The notes beneath the pieces are model-generated. The model saw nothing but the letters and a program-made list of their open reading frames with translations, ran no database searches and was not told the DNA's origin. A stretch of 11,709 nt of DNA from an uncultured Actinomycetes bacterium. GTDB taxonomy: Bacteria; Actinomycetota; Acidimicrobiia; Acidimicrobiales; Acidimicrobilacustridaceae. Location of the stretch: assembly GCA_945957335.1 (NCBI GenBank), contig CAMFLJ010000096.1:1-11709 (forward strand), read 5' to 3'. The position numbers were made by a program, and so were the translations under genes. Positions 1-5,495 of the stretch are shown here, in pieces (positions within the stretch are counted from its first letter, which is position 1; each line of letters opens with the position of its first letter).

Positions 1-1
1 G

Positions 2-262
2 GGCTGGATCCAGCTCGAGCGCGACCGCGGCGGCGTCTACCTGGCGTTCCAGCCGTTGCCGCCGGGTGGCGAGAAGGGGGCCATGCGCCTGCGCCCCGAC
101 ATCGAGGTCGTCGACATGGACGTCGCCCAGGCCCAGATCGAGGCGCTCGGCGGTCGCCTGGTGGCGGTCATCCAGGAGCCCGACGGCGACAGTCACCGGC
201 GCATGGCCGATCCGGAGGGCAACGAGTTCACGATCCTGCTGCCGCTCCCCGAGAACCGGTAG
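2..262 (+). CDS. VOC/glyoxalase-fold family protein, 3' end only
   Basis: The frame is open from the left edge, so the start lies outside the window; 86 residues plus a TAG stop are visible. The fragment has the closing half of a vicinal-oxygen-chelate (glyoxalase/bleomycin resistance) fold: a beta strand reading IEVVDMDVAQAQIEALGG, the typical helix-turn in which a metal- or substrate-binding module begins, then a RMADPEGNEFTIL ending. The DPEGNEF motif with its Glu is the most characteristic part of glyoxalase_6-type domains. Family members bind a divalent metal and act on varied small molecules or sequester drugs, so substrate cannot be inferred. The gene converges on the next gene, with 11 nt between the stops. 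A TTG at 56 is in frame but would cut the domain, so I do not take it as the start. Confidence 0.75.
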   Translation, partial: GWIQLERDRGGVYLAFQPLPPGGEKGAMRLRPDIEVVDMDVAQAQIEALGGRLVAVIQEPDGDSHRRMADPEGNEFTILLPLPENR

Positions 263-273
263 CCGACTCAGGG

Positions 274-675
274 TCAGGTGTCGTCAGCCTCGTCGCCGAC
301 GTCCCCGCTGGCGTCGCGCAGGGCCTCCTTCCACGACCGGAACCGGTCGTGGGTGGCTCCGTCGGGGCCGATTCCCGAGCCCGTGCCGTCGGGCCGCAGT
401 CGGAAGGTCCACACCTCGGTGAGGTCGTCGGCGGCCACCGCCCCGTAGCGGGCGTCGGCCTTCACCGCGGGCCCGGCCCGCCACAGCAGGTAGCGCCCGA
501 TGCGGCGCAGGTACCCGGGCTCGGCGTCGATGTCGGTGCCGAGCTCACGGATCGCGGCCGGGGCCTCCGGCCACCGGGCCACCGGGATCCGCGAGTCGCG
601 CTGGGGGAGCGCGGGCAGCTCGTCGGTGTGGACGTCGTGCTCGACGGGCGGGCGGTCCTCGGCGGGGACGGGCAT
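274..675 (-). CDS. Conserved-looking small hypothetical protein, 133 aa
   Basis: I do not recognise a named family. The product is soluble (no signal peptide or membrane segment), with an acidic N-terminus (MPVPAEDRPPVEHDVHTDEL) and an acidic end (GDVGDEADDT). The middle contains a WP-EAP helix, a YLRRIGRYLLWRAGPAVKADARY segment (residues about 54-77) and a strand-rich VWTFRLRPDGTGSGIGPDG stretch ending in a short W-containing helix. The ATG at 673-675 is chosen because GAGGAG lies 4 nt upstream; the frame stays open further upstream, but that part is Arg/Pro-rich and has the look of non-coding GC-rich sequence. A TANNNT -10-like hexamer (TAGCGT, plus-strand positions 710-715) lies 34 nt before the start with no clear -35. 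It is downstream of the secreted-protein gene but separated from it by a hairpin, so it is probably transcribed separately. Confidence 0.72.
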   Translation of the reverse strand: MPVPAEDRPPVEHDVHTDELPALPQRDSRIPVARWPEAPAAIRELGTDIDAEPGYLRRIGRYLLWRAGPAVKADARYGAVAADDLTEVWTFRLRPDGTGSGIGPDGATHDRFRSWKEALRDASGDVGDEADDT

Positions 676-746
676 CGGGCTCCTCGTCGGTGGGTGTCGG
701 GGTGCCCGGACGCTACCGGCGCGCTGCCCGGCCCGGCCCGGACGCG

Positions 747-775
747 CCGGTGCCCGCCTCGGGGGCGGGCACCGG
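747..775 (-). terminator. Hairpin terminator after the secreted-protein gene
   Basis: Arms 747-758 and 764-775 form a perfect 12-bp GC-rich stem around the 5-nt loop TCGGG, starting 21 nt after the stop of the minus-strand gene at 797-1591. No T tract follows on either strand, which is common for actinobacterial terminators. The position just past a stop codon supports termination rather than an operator. Confidence 0.6.
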
Positions 776-796
776 GACACCTTCGGATGCGTCGGG

Positions 797-1591
797 TCAG
801 CCCGTGAAGGCCGGGGTGACGCTGACCGCCTCGACCGCCGGGGCCTGGGTGGTGGTGGTCGACACCGGGGCCGAGCACGGGGTGCCCGCGACGGCGATGG
901 TGAAGGCACCGATCGAGCCGTCGTCGCCGCCGGCCAGGTAGATCTGCAGGTCGGTGTTGGCCGCGGGGACGATGTCGCCGAGCGAGGCGATCACGTCGTT
1001 CGGGTTGCCGCTGGACGTGATGGTGGCGGTGGCGATGGTGAGGCCGCTCGGCCCCTCGACGGTGGCCTGGTCACCGGGGACGACGTCGGAGATGATCACG
1101 TCGCGGACGCCCTCGACGGTGCCGTTCAGGTCGACGCCGCCGGCCAGGGCCGCGCCCGAGCGCAGCGTGATGCGGCTGGTGCCGGTGGGGAAGCACGAGG
1201 TCTCGTCGGGCCACTCGACGACCCGTCGGCCCTGGGTGTCCCAGATCAGGCCCACCGTGGTGTGGGCCCCGGAGGCCACGTTCACGACGCCGGTCTGGGT
1301 CACCTGCGCGCAGTCGATGTCGCTGCCGGTGACGAAGCCCACGGTGTGGTTCACGCCGGTCGTGACCGAGATCGAGGTGCTCTCGCCGACGGCGAGGTTG
1401 GTCACGAACGTGCCGTCGACGCAGACGGTCTGGGTGAAGGTCGCCGACGGGTAGTTGAACGTCGCGGCCTGCACGATGGTGAGGTTGGTGCCGGCGGCAC
1501 CGGCCGGAGCGGCGGCGAGGCCGAGCCCGAGGGTCAGGCAGGCGCCGGCCACGAGGGCGGCGCTGCTGGCGAGGGCGACGAGTCGCTTCAT
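797..1591 (-). CDS. Secreted DUF4397-like protein, 264 aa
   Basis: The N-terminus is a clear Sec signal peptide: MKR, then a hydrophobic core (LVALASSAALVAGACLTLGL) and an AxA-type site near residues 31-33 (AGAA|GTN). C18 lies in the core, but its context (VAGAC) is a poor lipobox, so I favour a freely secreted protein. The mature part is beta-rich and Thr/Ser/Val-rich. It contains the stretch VCVDGTFVTNLAVGES, then a TTGVNHTVGF strand, which resembles the VDG...NLxxG...L..G pattern of DUF4397 beta-sandwich domains; a second, weaker copy may follow. Four mature cysteines (TVC, DIDC, TSC, TPC) could form two disulfides. The tail holds a STTTTQAP linker and ends at residue 264 with no sorting motif or membrane anchor. 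GGAGG lies 13 nt before the ATG. Function is unknown; surface or cell-wall location is inferred. Confidence 0.75.
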   Translation of the reverse strand: MKRLVALASSAALVAGACLTLGLGLAAAPAGAAGTNLTIVQAATFNYPSATFTQTVCVDGTFVTNLAVGESTSISVTTGVNHTVGFVTGSDIDCAQVTQTGVVNVASGAHTTVGLIWDTQGRRVVEWPDETSCFPTGTSRITLRSGAALAGGVDLNGTVEGVRDVIISDVVPGDQATVEGPSGLTIATATITSSGNPNDVIASLGDIVPAANTDLQIYLAGGDDGSIGAFTIAVAGTPCSAPVSTTTTQAPAVEAVSVTPAFTG

Positions 1592-1636
1592 GGCGGTGGG
1601 TGATCCTCCCTGCGCGGCCCTGTGCCGCGGATGCTG

Positions 1637-1665
1637 AAACTAGCAGTAATCAGTGAGTCGGCGAA
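1637..1665 (-). promoter_or_regulatory. Possible promoter of the secreted-protein gene
   Basis: Reading the minus strand, TTCGCC (plus-strand 1660-1665) and TAGTTT (1637-1642) are 17 nt apart and sit in the only relatively AT-rich patch of the divergent spacer, about 46 nt before the ATG. Each hexamer matches the sigma-70 consensus at only three positions, including T1, A2 and T6 of the -10. No equally good promoter is visible for the divergent plus-strand gene in this 150-nt spacer. Confidence 0.3.
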
Positions 1666-1741
1666 TGGTTCGGGCCCGGCCCGACGAGGCGGCACCGCGC
1701 TGTGGTACACCCGCCCGGCCGGGACGAACCGAGGGGGAGCC

Positions 1742-2926
1742 GTGGTGCAGACCGGGAGCCGTGAGTACGACGTCGTTCTGTTCGGGGCCACCGGGTTCAC
1801 CGGTGGGCTGACCGCGGCCGAGCTGGCCGCCCGGGCGCCGGCCGGCTGCCGGTGGGCCCTGGCCGGCCGCGACCTGCGCCGGCTCGAGGGTGTGCGGGCC
1901 GGGTTGGCCGCCGACGATCCCCGCCTCGCCGACGTGCCGCTCGTGCGGGCCGACGTCGCCGACCCGGCGTCGCTGCGCGACCTCGCGGCCTCGACCCGGG
2001 TGCTCATCACCACGGTCGGGCCCTACCTGCGCCATGGCGACCTGGTGGTGGCGGCGTGCGCGGCCGAGGGCACCGACTACCTCGACCTCACCGGTGAGGC
2101 CGAGTTCGTCGACCGCACCTGGCTGCGCCACCATGCCACCGCCGAGGCCAGCGGCGCCCGGCTCGTCCACGCCGCCGGGTTCGACTCGATCCCGCACGAC
2201 CTGGGCGCCCGCCTCGCTGCCGCGCACCTCCCCGCCGACGCCGCGCTCACGGTGCACGGCTACGTGCGGGCGATGGGCGCGTTCTCGGGGGGCACCGCGG
2301 CGTCGGCGCTGACCTTCCTCGGCCGGATGGGTGAGGGCCGGCGCGCCGCCGAGGAGCGCCGGGCGGCCGAGGCAGCACCGGCCATCCCGGTCGAGCTGGT
2401 GAAGGGGCCGATGCGCGACGAGGGGGCGTGGTCGCTCCCGTTCCCGTCCCTCGACGCCTCGGTGATCCTGCGCTCGGCCGCCGCGCTCGGGTGGGGCTCC
2501 TCGTTCTCCTACAGCCACAACTTCGTGGTGGGCCCGCTGCCGGTGGTGCCCCTCGCGGTGGCCGGCGTCGGCACCGTGGCCCTGCTCGCCCAGGTCGGTC
2601 CGGTGCGCCGGGGCCTCGAGCGGCTCGTGCCGGCGGGGTCGGGCCCCACCGCCGCCCAGCGGGCCAAGGGCCGCTTCGAGGTGCGGATGGTGGGCACCGG
2701 CGGCGGCCGGCGGGTGGTGGCCCGGGTGGCCGGCGGCGACCCCGGGTACACCGAGACCTCGAAGATGCTGGCCGAGGCGGCCCTGTGCCTGGCCCACGAC
2801 GAGCTGCCCGAGGTGGCGGGCCAGGTCACGACATCGGTGGCGATGGGTGAGGCCCTCACCGCCCGCCTCCGGGCCGCCGGCATCACCTTCGAGGTGGTCG
2901 AGGAGGGCCCGGCCCCCACGGCCTGA
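1742..2926 (+). CDS. Saccharopine dehydrogenase-like / trans-acting enoyl reductase family protein
   Basis: The 394-aa product opens with an NAD(P)-binding Rossmann motif, YDVVLFGATGFTGGLTAAEL (GATGFTG, residues about 14-20), followed by LAGRD at the end of the second strand and RVLITTVGPYLRHGDLVV in the middle of the fold, then GTDYLDLTGEAEFV. This combination is typical of the saccharopine dehydrogenase NADP-binding family, whose mycobacterial members include trans-acting enoyl reductases that reduce double bonds during phthiocerol/phenolphthiocerol lipid synthesis. Length (about 400 aa) fits. A hydrophobic stretch near PLAVAGVGTVALLAQVG suggests membrane association, seen in such proteins. 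The first of two adjacent GTG codons is chosen: an AGGGGGAG ribosome binding site lies just upstream. An in-frame ATG at 1622 would put the promoter region inside the protein. No polyketide or lipid gene is nearby, so the substrate is open. Confidence 0.82.
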   Translation: MVQTGSREYDVVLFGATGFTGGLTAAELAARAPAGCRWALAGRDLRRLEGVRAGLAADDPRLADVPLVRADVADPASLRDLAASTRVLITTVGPYLRHGDLVVAACAAEGTDYLDLTGEAEFVDRTWLRHHATAEASGARLVHAAGFDSIPHDLGARLAAAHLPADAALTVHGYVRAMGAFSGGTAASALTFLGRMGEGRRAAEERRAAEAAPAIPVELVKGPMRDEGAWSLPFPSLDASVILRSAAALGWGSSFSYSHNFVVGPLPVVPLAVAGVGTVALLAQVGPVRRGLERLVPAGSGPTAAQRAKGRFEVRMVGTGGGRRVVARVAGGDPGYTETSKMLAEAALCLAHDELPEVAGQVTTSVAMGEALTARLRAAGITFEVVEEGPAPTA

Positions 2927-2954
2927 CCCGGCGCGCCCGGGGGCGCCGTCGGTT

Positions 2955-3006
2955 CGAAAGGTGGCTCGCCGGATGCGGCGGGCCGTACGTGGTGAGCCAC
3001 CTTTCG
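2955..3006 (+). terminator. Long hairpin after the reductase gene, probable terminator
   Basis: Arms 2955-2967 (CGAAAGGTGGCTC) and 2994-3006 are perfect 13-bp inverted repeats. The stem can extend inward to 2970/2991 through one G-U pair, leaving a 20-nt loop. It starts 28 nt after the reductase stop, and its 3' arm contains CTTT followed by a G run rather than a T tract. Termination of the upstream gene is the simplest reading; an operator is possible. Confidence 0.55.
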
Positions 3007-3023
3007 GGGGGAGGAGTGGGCTC

Positions 3024-3052
3024 TCGCGCGCTCGGCGCGATCGAGCGCGCGA
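3024..3052. repeat. Second perfect inverted repeat upstream of the dcw promoter
   Basis: Arms 3024-3034 (TCGCGCGCTCG) and 3042-3052 (CGAGCGCGCGA) are perfectly complementary around a 7-nt loop. It lies 17 nt beyond the previous hairpin and 41 nt before the mraZ -35. It may be a back-up terminator or a protein site; the alternating CG content makes a chance palindrome more likely than usual, but 11 of 11 matching positions is still notable. Confidence 0.4.
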
Positions 3053-3089
3053 CTCGTGACGTTGGTCCCAGGGGAGCCAGGGGCCCATG

Positions 3090-3155
3090 GTGGTTGACCG
3101 GTGGGGGGAAGTGGCATACGGTGGCACGCAGTGGGGGCCAGTGGAGTCCCTGTGG
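3090..3155 (+). promoter_or_regulatory. Array of seven GTGG boxes: probable MraZ operator
   Basis: GTGG occurs at 3090, 3101, 3111, 3121, 3131, 3141 and 3152, so spacings are 11, 10, 10, 10, 10 and 11 bp and all copies face the same side of the helix. MraZ proteins are known to bind short direct repeats with a TGGG/GTGG core at about 10-bp period in front of their own operon (E. coli and mollicutes, typically three or four copies). The array covers the -35, the -10 and the predicted start site, and mraZ is the next gene, so autorepression is the natural reading. Confidence 0.8.
3094..3122 (+). promoter_or_regulatory. Sigma-70-type promoter of the dcw operon
   Basis: TTGACC at 3094-3099 matches five of six -35 positions. 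After a 17-nt spacer, TACGGT at 3117-3122 has the T1, A2 and T6 that define actinobacterial -10 elements. The predicted transcription start is near 3129-3131, giving a leader of about 67 nt before mraZ. The promoter lies entirely inside the GTGG array, as expected for a promoter repressed by MraZ. Confidence 0.65.
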
Positions 3156-3177
3156 GGACCGAGCCCAGGTTCGGTCC
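3156..3177 (+). promoter_or_regulatory. Small hairpin in the mraZ leader
   Basis: GGACCGA (3156-3162) pairs perfectly with TCGGTCC (3171-3177) around an 8-nt loop, directly before the mraZ ribosome binding site. It could influence translation or mRNA stability; a 7-bp stem in DNA this GC-rich may also be chance. Confidence 0.3.
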
Positions 3178-3187
3178 AGGTGGAAGG
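3178..3187 (+). promoter_or_regulatory. Ribosome binding site deciding the mraZ start
   Basis: AGGTGGAAGG lies 9 nt before the GTG at 3197. It sets that GTG as the start rather than the in-frame GTG at 3101, which lies upstream of the predicted transcription start. Confidence 0.65.
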
Positions 3188-3196
3188 TCGATTGCC

Positions 3197-3616
3197 GTGT
3201 TCGTGGGCACCTTCGAGCATTCGCTCGATGACAAGGGACGAGTCGTCCTGCCTTCGACCTTCCGCGCCCAGATGAACGACAAGGGGTACCTGTCCCAGTG
3301 GGACAAGTGCCTGGGGCTGTGGACCGAGGCCGACTTCGCCGACGTCGCCCGCCGCCTCCAGGAGAAGGTCCGTGACGGCCTGGCCCCGCAGGAGGCCATC
3401 CGCGCCTTCTCGGCCAACGCCCACGAGGTGCGCCCCGACACCCAGGGCCGCATCACCATCCCGCAGCGCCTCCGTGAGTTCGCCCACCTCGAGCGCGACG
3501 CCGTGGTCATCGGCGCCATCGACCGCATCGAGATCTGGGACGCCGGCCGCTGGGGCGACCAGTCCGGCATGGCCGACGACAGCCTCATCCAGGCGGTGAC
3601 CGCCCTCGGGCTCTGA
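3197..3616 (+). CDS. mraZ: Transcriptional regulator MraZ
   Basis: The 139-aa product starts MFVGTFEHSLDDKGRVVLPS, the hallmark MraZ N-terminus, and contains two SpoVT-AbrB-type swapped-hairpin domains. The first is at about residues 2-50. The second, near residues 75-125, holds AHEVRPDTQGRITIPQRLRE followed by a VVIGAIDRIEIWD strand set. The DxxGR(V/I)xxP core appears once in each half, as expected. Family members are about 140-150 aa, form rings (octamers or larger) and bind direct repeats upstream of the dcw operon; in E. coli MraZ represses the operon. The GTG start is supported by the ribosome binding site and by conservation of the opening residues. The seven-box GTGG array immediately upstream is the expected target, so this regulator probably controls itself and every following gene. 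Confidence 0.96.
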   Translation: MFVGTFEHSLDDKGRVVLPSTFRAQMNDKGYLSQWDKCLGLWTEADFADVARRLQEKVRDGLAPQEAIRAFSANAHEVRPDTQGRITIPQRLREFAHLERDAVVIGAIDRIEIWDAGRWGDQSGMADDSLIQAVTALGL

Positions 3617-3690
3617 CCGCTGCCATGACCACCGACACCGCAGCTCTCTCCAGGAAGGACCGCACCACCCGCCGCCCGACCCCGCCGGTC

Positions 3691-3829
3691 GCCGGCCCGC
3701 TCATCTGCAGCCTCTCGGATCACACGATGGAAGGCCCCTACTCCGCCCGCTTCCCATCGAGCCCAGTCGGGGAGACATCCCGGCGGGCGCCCGTGATCCG
3801 AGGGGCTGCAGAGGAGCGGGCCCACCGGC
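3691..3829 (+). ncRNA. Structured leader between mraZ and rsmH, mraW RNA-like
   Basis: A long stem pairs 3694-3723 with 3793-3822: 30 positions with 28 Watson-Crick pairs, one G-U (3713/3803) and one mismatch (3703/3813). The 69-nt interior can fold into two further hairpins: CGATGGAAG (3725-3733) with CTTCCCATCG (3750-3759, one bulge), and GCCC (3761-3764) with GGGC (3785-3788) enclosing GGGA/TCCC with a GACA loop. The result is a three-way junction. A published actinobacterial motif, the mraW RNA, lies in this same place before mraW (rsmH); from memory it has a conserved CUUCCC(C) segment, and CTTCCC is present here at 3750-3755. It ends 47 nt before the rsmH ATG. Its role, whether attenuation or translational control, is unknown. 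Confidence 0.7.
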
Positions 3830-3876
3830 ACCGCCGTCCCGGCGGCCGCGGTCCCCACGGCGGGTGCACGTGCCCC

Positions 3877-4839
3877 ATGAGCGGACAGCCCGATCCCGAC
3901 TTCGCCCACCGCCCGGTGATGGCCGACGAGATCGTGGACCTGTTCGCCCCCGTCCCCGCCGGCTGGCTGGTCGACGCCACCCTCGGGGGGGCCGGCCACG
4001 CCACGGCGCTGCTCTCGGCCCACCCGCAGCTGAAGGTGCTCGGCATCGACCAGGACCCCGACGCCCTCGCCGCCGCCGGTGCCCGCCTCGCTCCCTTCGG
4101 CGACCGGGCCCGCACCGCCCGGGCCCGCTTCGACTCCCTCGCCACGGTCGTCGAGCACGAGGTCCCCGCCGGGGAGCCCGTGGTCGGCGCCCTCTTCGAC
4201 CTCGGCGTCAGCTCCCCGCAGCTCGACCGGGCCGAGCGGGGCTTCAGCTACCGCCACGACGCCCCCCTCGACATGCGCATGGACCCGTCGACCCCGCTCA
4301 GCGCCGACGACGTGGTCAACCGCTACGACGAGGCCGACCTGGCCCGCGTCCTGCAGCAGTACGGCGACGAGCGCTTCGCCCGCCGCATCGCCAAGGCCGT
4401 CGTCGCCGCCCGCCCGGTGCGCACCACCGGCGAGCTGGCCGAGCTGGTCCGCGACGCCATCCCCGCCCCGGCCCGGCGTCGGGGCGGCCACCCGGCCAAG
4501 CGCACGTTCCAGGCCATCCGCATCGAGGTCAACGACGAGCTCGGCGTCCTGCCGGTGGCCCTCGAGGCCGCCATCGACGTGCTCGCCCCCGGTGGTCGCA
4601 TCGCCGTGCTCTCGTACCACTCCGGCGAGGACCGCATCGTGAAGCAGGTGCTCCGCGACGCCGAGACCGGCGGCTGCACCTGCCCGCCCGGGCTGCCCTG
4701 TGCCTGCGGCGCCACCCCGGTCGTGCGGCTGCTGCGCCGCGGCGGCCGCACGCCGTCGACCGTCGAGCTCGAGGCCAACCCCCGCGCCGAGAGCGCCCGC
4801 CTCCGGTCGGCCGAGAAGCTCGAGGGGGTCGAGCCGTGA
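3877..4839 (+). CDS. rsmH: 16S rRNA (cytosine-1402 N4)-methyltransferase RsmH
   Basis: The 320-aa product is the SAM-dependent enzyme, formerly MraW, that methylates N4 of C1402 in the 16S rRNA decoding centre. Visible motifs are the N-terminal FAHRPVMADEIVDLF, the SAM-binding DATLGGAGH (residues 33-41), LGIDQDPDAL, the long signature FDLGVSSPQLDRAERGF with DAPLDMRMD, the GGHPAKRTFQAIRIEVNDEL block and SYHSGEDRIVK (canonically SFHSLEDRIVK). A CTCPPGLPCACG Cys cluster near residues 268-279 is usual for the family. I chose the ATG at 3877 because it puts HRPVM about ten residues in, as in homologues, and gives normal length; the ribosome binding site is weak. The frame is open back to an ATG at 3625, which would add 84 residues encoded by the structured leader. 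The gene overlaps the next by 4 bp (GTGA). Confidence 0.95.
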   Translation: MSGQPDPDFAHRPVMADEIVDLFAPVPAGWLVDATLGGAGHATALLSAHPQLKVLGIDQDPDALAAAGARLAPFGDRARTARARFDSLATVVEHEVPAGEPVVGALFDLGVSSPQLDRAERGFSYRHDAPLDMRMDPSTPLSADDVVNRYDEADLARVLQQYGDERFARRIAKAVVAARPVRTTGELAELVRDAIPAPARRRGGHPAKRTFQAIRIEVNDELGVLPVALEAAIDVLAPGGRIAVLSYHSGEDRIVKQVLRDAETGGCTCPPGLPCACGATPVVRLLRRGGRTPSTVELEANPRAESARLRSAEKLEGVEP

Positions 4840-5495
4840 GCCCGCGCCAGTCCGCCGCCGCCCGGGCCGAGGCAGCCGACGCCGAGGTCGAGTCCCGCCG
4901 CCACGGCGTGCTCGGGGCCCTCGCCGCCGCCCTGCCCGACCGTTCGGGTCGCCGCGACGCCGACGGACCGACCCTCGAGGTCGTCGCCCCGGCCGAGCGC
5001 CGTCGCCGGGGCTGGCAGGTCGGCACCATCGCCGGTGGCCTGCTCTTCGTCGCCCTCTTCGCCATCGCCGGCGCCCACTCGCTGATCGTGCAGCAGCAGC
5101 GCCACATCGACAGCGTGAACGGCCGCATCACCGAGGCCGAGGACCGGGCCGAGGCGCTGAAGGTCGAGCTCGCCGAGCTGCAGAGCCCCGAGCGCATCGT
5201 CAAGGAGGCCCGCGACCGCCTCGGCATGGTGCAGGCCCCCACGCCCGTGTACCTCCAGCCGAAGGCCGACGACGACGCCCGGGCGGCCGAGGTGCCGGCC
5301 ACCACGCCGCCCACGACCGTGGCCAAGGCCACGACGCCGACCACCAAGGCCCCGTCGAGCACCTCCAAGTCGACGACCGGGACGGGCACCAAGGCCACCA
5401 CCCCCACCACGAAGGCCACGACGCCCACCACCAAGGCGACGACCCCCACCACCACCAAGAGCTCCACCCCCACCACCTCGGGGGCGGGCCGGTGA
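4836..5495 (+). CDS. ftsL: FtsL-like septum protein with Thr/Pro/Lys-repeat tail
   Basis: A 219-aa bitopic protein in the ftsL slot between rsmH and ftsI. Residues 1-59 are a charged cytoplasmic tail ending in RRRRG; residues about 60-84 (WQVGTIAGGLLFVALFAIAGA) form one membrane segment. Residues about 85-125 are a heptad-like coiled coil (QQQRHIDSVNGRITEAEDRA, then KVELAELQSPERIVKEARDR), followed by LGMVQAPTPVYLQP, the usual FtsL/DivIC-type ending. FtsL pairs with FtsB/DivIC and FtsQ and helps activate FtsW-FtsI. Sequence conservation is always low, so assignment rests on topology, the coiled coil with ERIVKEARDRLGM, and position. From about residue 144 a 76-residue Thr/Pro/Lys tail with four KATTPTT units extends beyond the usual domain. 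The GTG start overlaps the rsmH stop. Confidence 0.82.
   Translation: MSPRQSAAARAEAADAEVESRRHGVLGALAAALPDRSGRRDADGPTLEVVAPAERRRRGWQVGTIAGGLLFVALFAIAGAHSLIVQQQRHIDSVNGRITEAEDRAEALKVELAELQSPERIVKEARDRLGMVQAPTPVYLQPKADDDARAAEVPATTPPTTVAKATTPTTKAPSSTSKSTTGTGTKATTPTTKATTPTTKATTPTTTKSSTPTTSGAGR
5391..5453 (+). repeat. Three tandem 21-nt repeats encoding KATTPTT
   Basis: Units at 5391-5411, 5412-5432 and 5433-5453 each encode KATTPTT with a few synonymous differences; a fourth, separate copy is at 5325-5345. Because the unit length is a multiple of three, copy-number changes would keep the ftsL frame. Confidence 0.75.

Noticed and set aside
500..1603. Long plus-strand open frame opposite the secreted-protein gene
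   Set aside because: Gly/Arg/Asp-rich composition is typical of the antisense of a high-GC gene; the minus-strand frame has a signal peptide and domain-like pattern.
1670..1684. TCGGGC-CCG-GCCCGA palindrome in the divergent spacer as an operator
   Set aside because: Six-base arms made of G and C are expected often by chance here, and nothing links the site to a regulator.
1622..1741. Upstream ATG that would lengthen the reductase by 40 residues
   Set aside because: It would place the divergent promoter region in the protein; the GTG at 1742 has a strong ribosome binding site and begins just before the Rossmann motif.
2951..2960. GGTTCGAAAG resembles the T-loop of a tRNA
   Set aside because: No acceptor, D or anticodon arms can be built around it; the bases belong to the 13-bp hairpin arm.
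3811..3816. GAGGAG in the 3' arm of the leader stem as a sequestered rsmH ribosome binding site
   Set aside because: It is 60 nt before the ATG at 3877 and no in-frame start codon follows at a useful distance.
3829..3866. GC-rich hairpin just before rsmH covering a GGCGGG segment
   Set aside because: It needs a bulge and is almost all G/C; several alternative pairings are equally good, so I do not call it a switch.
1640..4620. Very long minus-strand open frames across the reductase, mraZ and rsmH
   Set aside because: Lack of stops is due to high GC; the plus-strand genes here have clear family motifs.
5391..5453. The 21-nt tandem repeats as a CRISPR-like array
   Set aside because: There are no spacers; the units are contiguous, in frame and encode a protein repeat.
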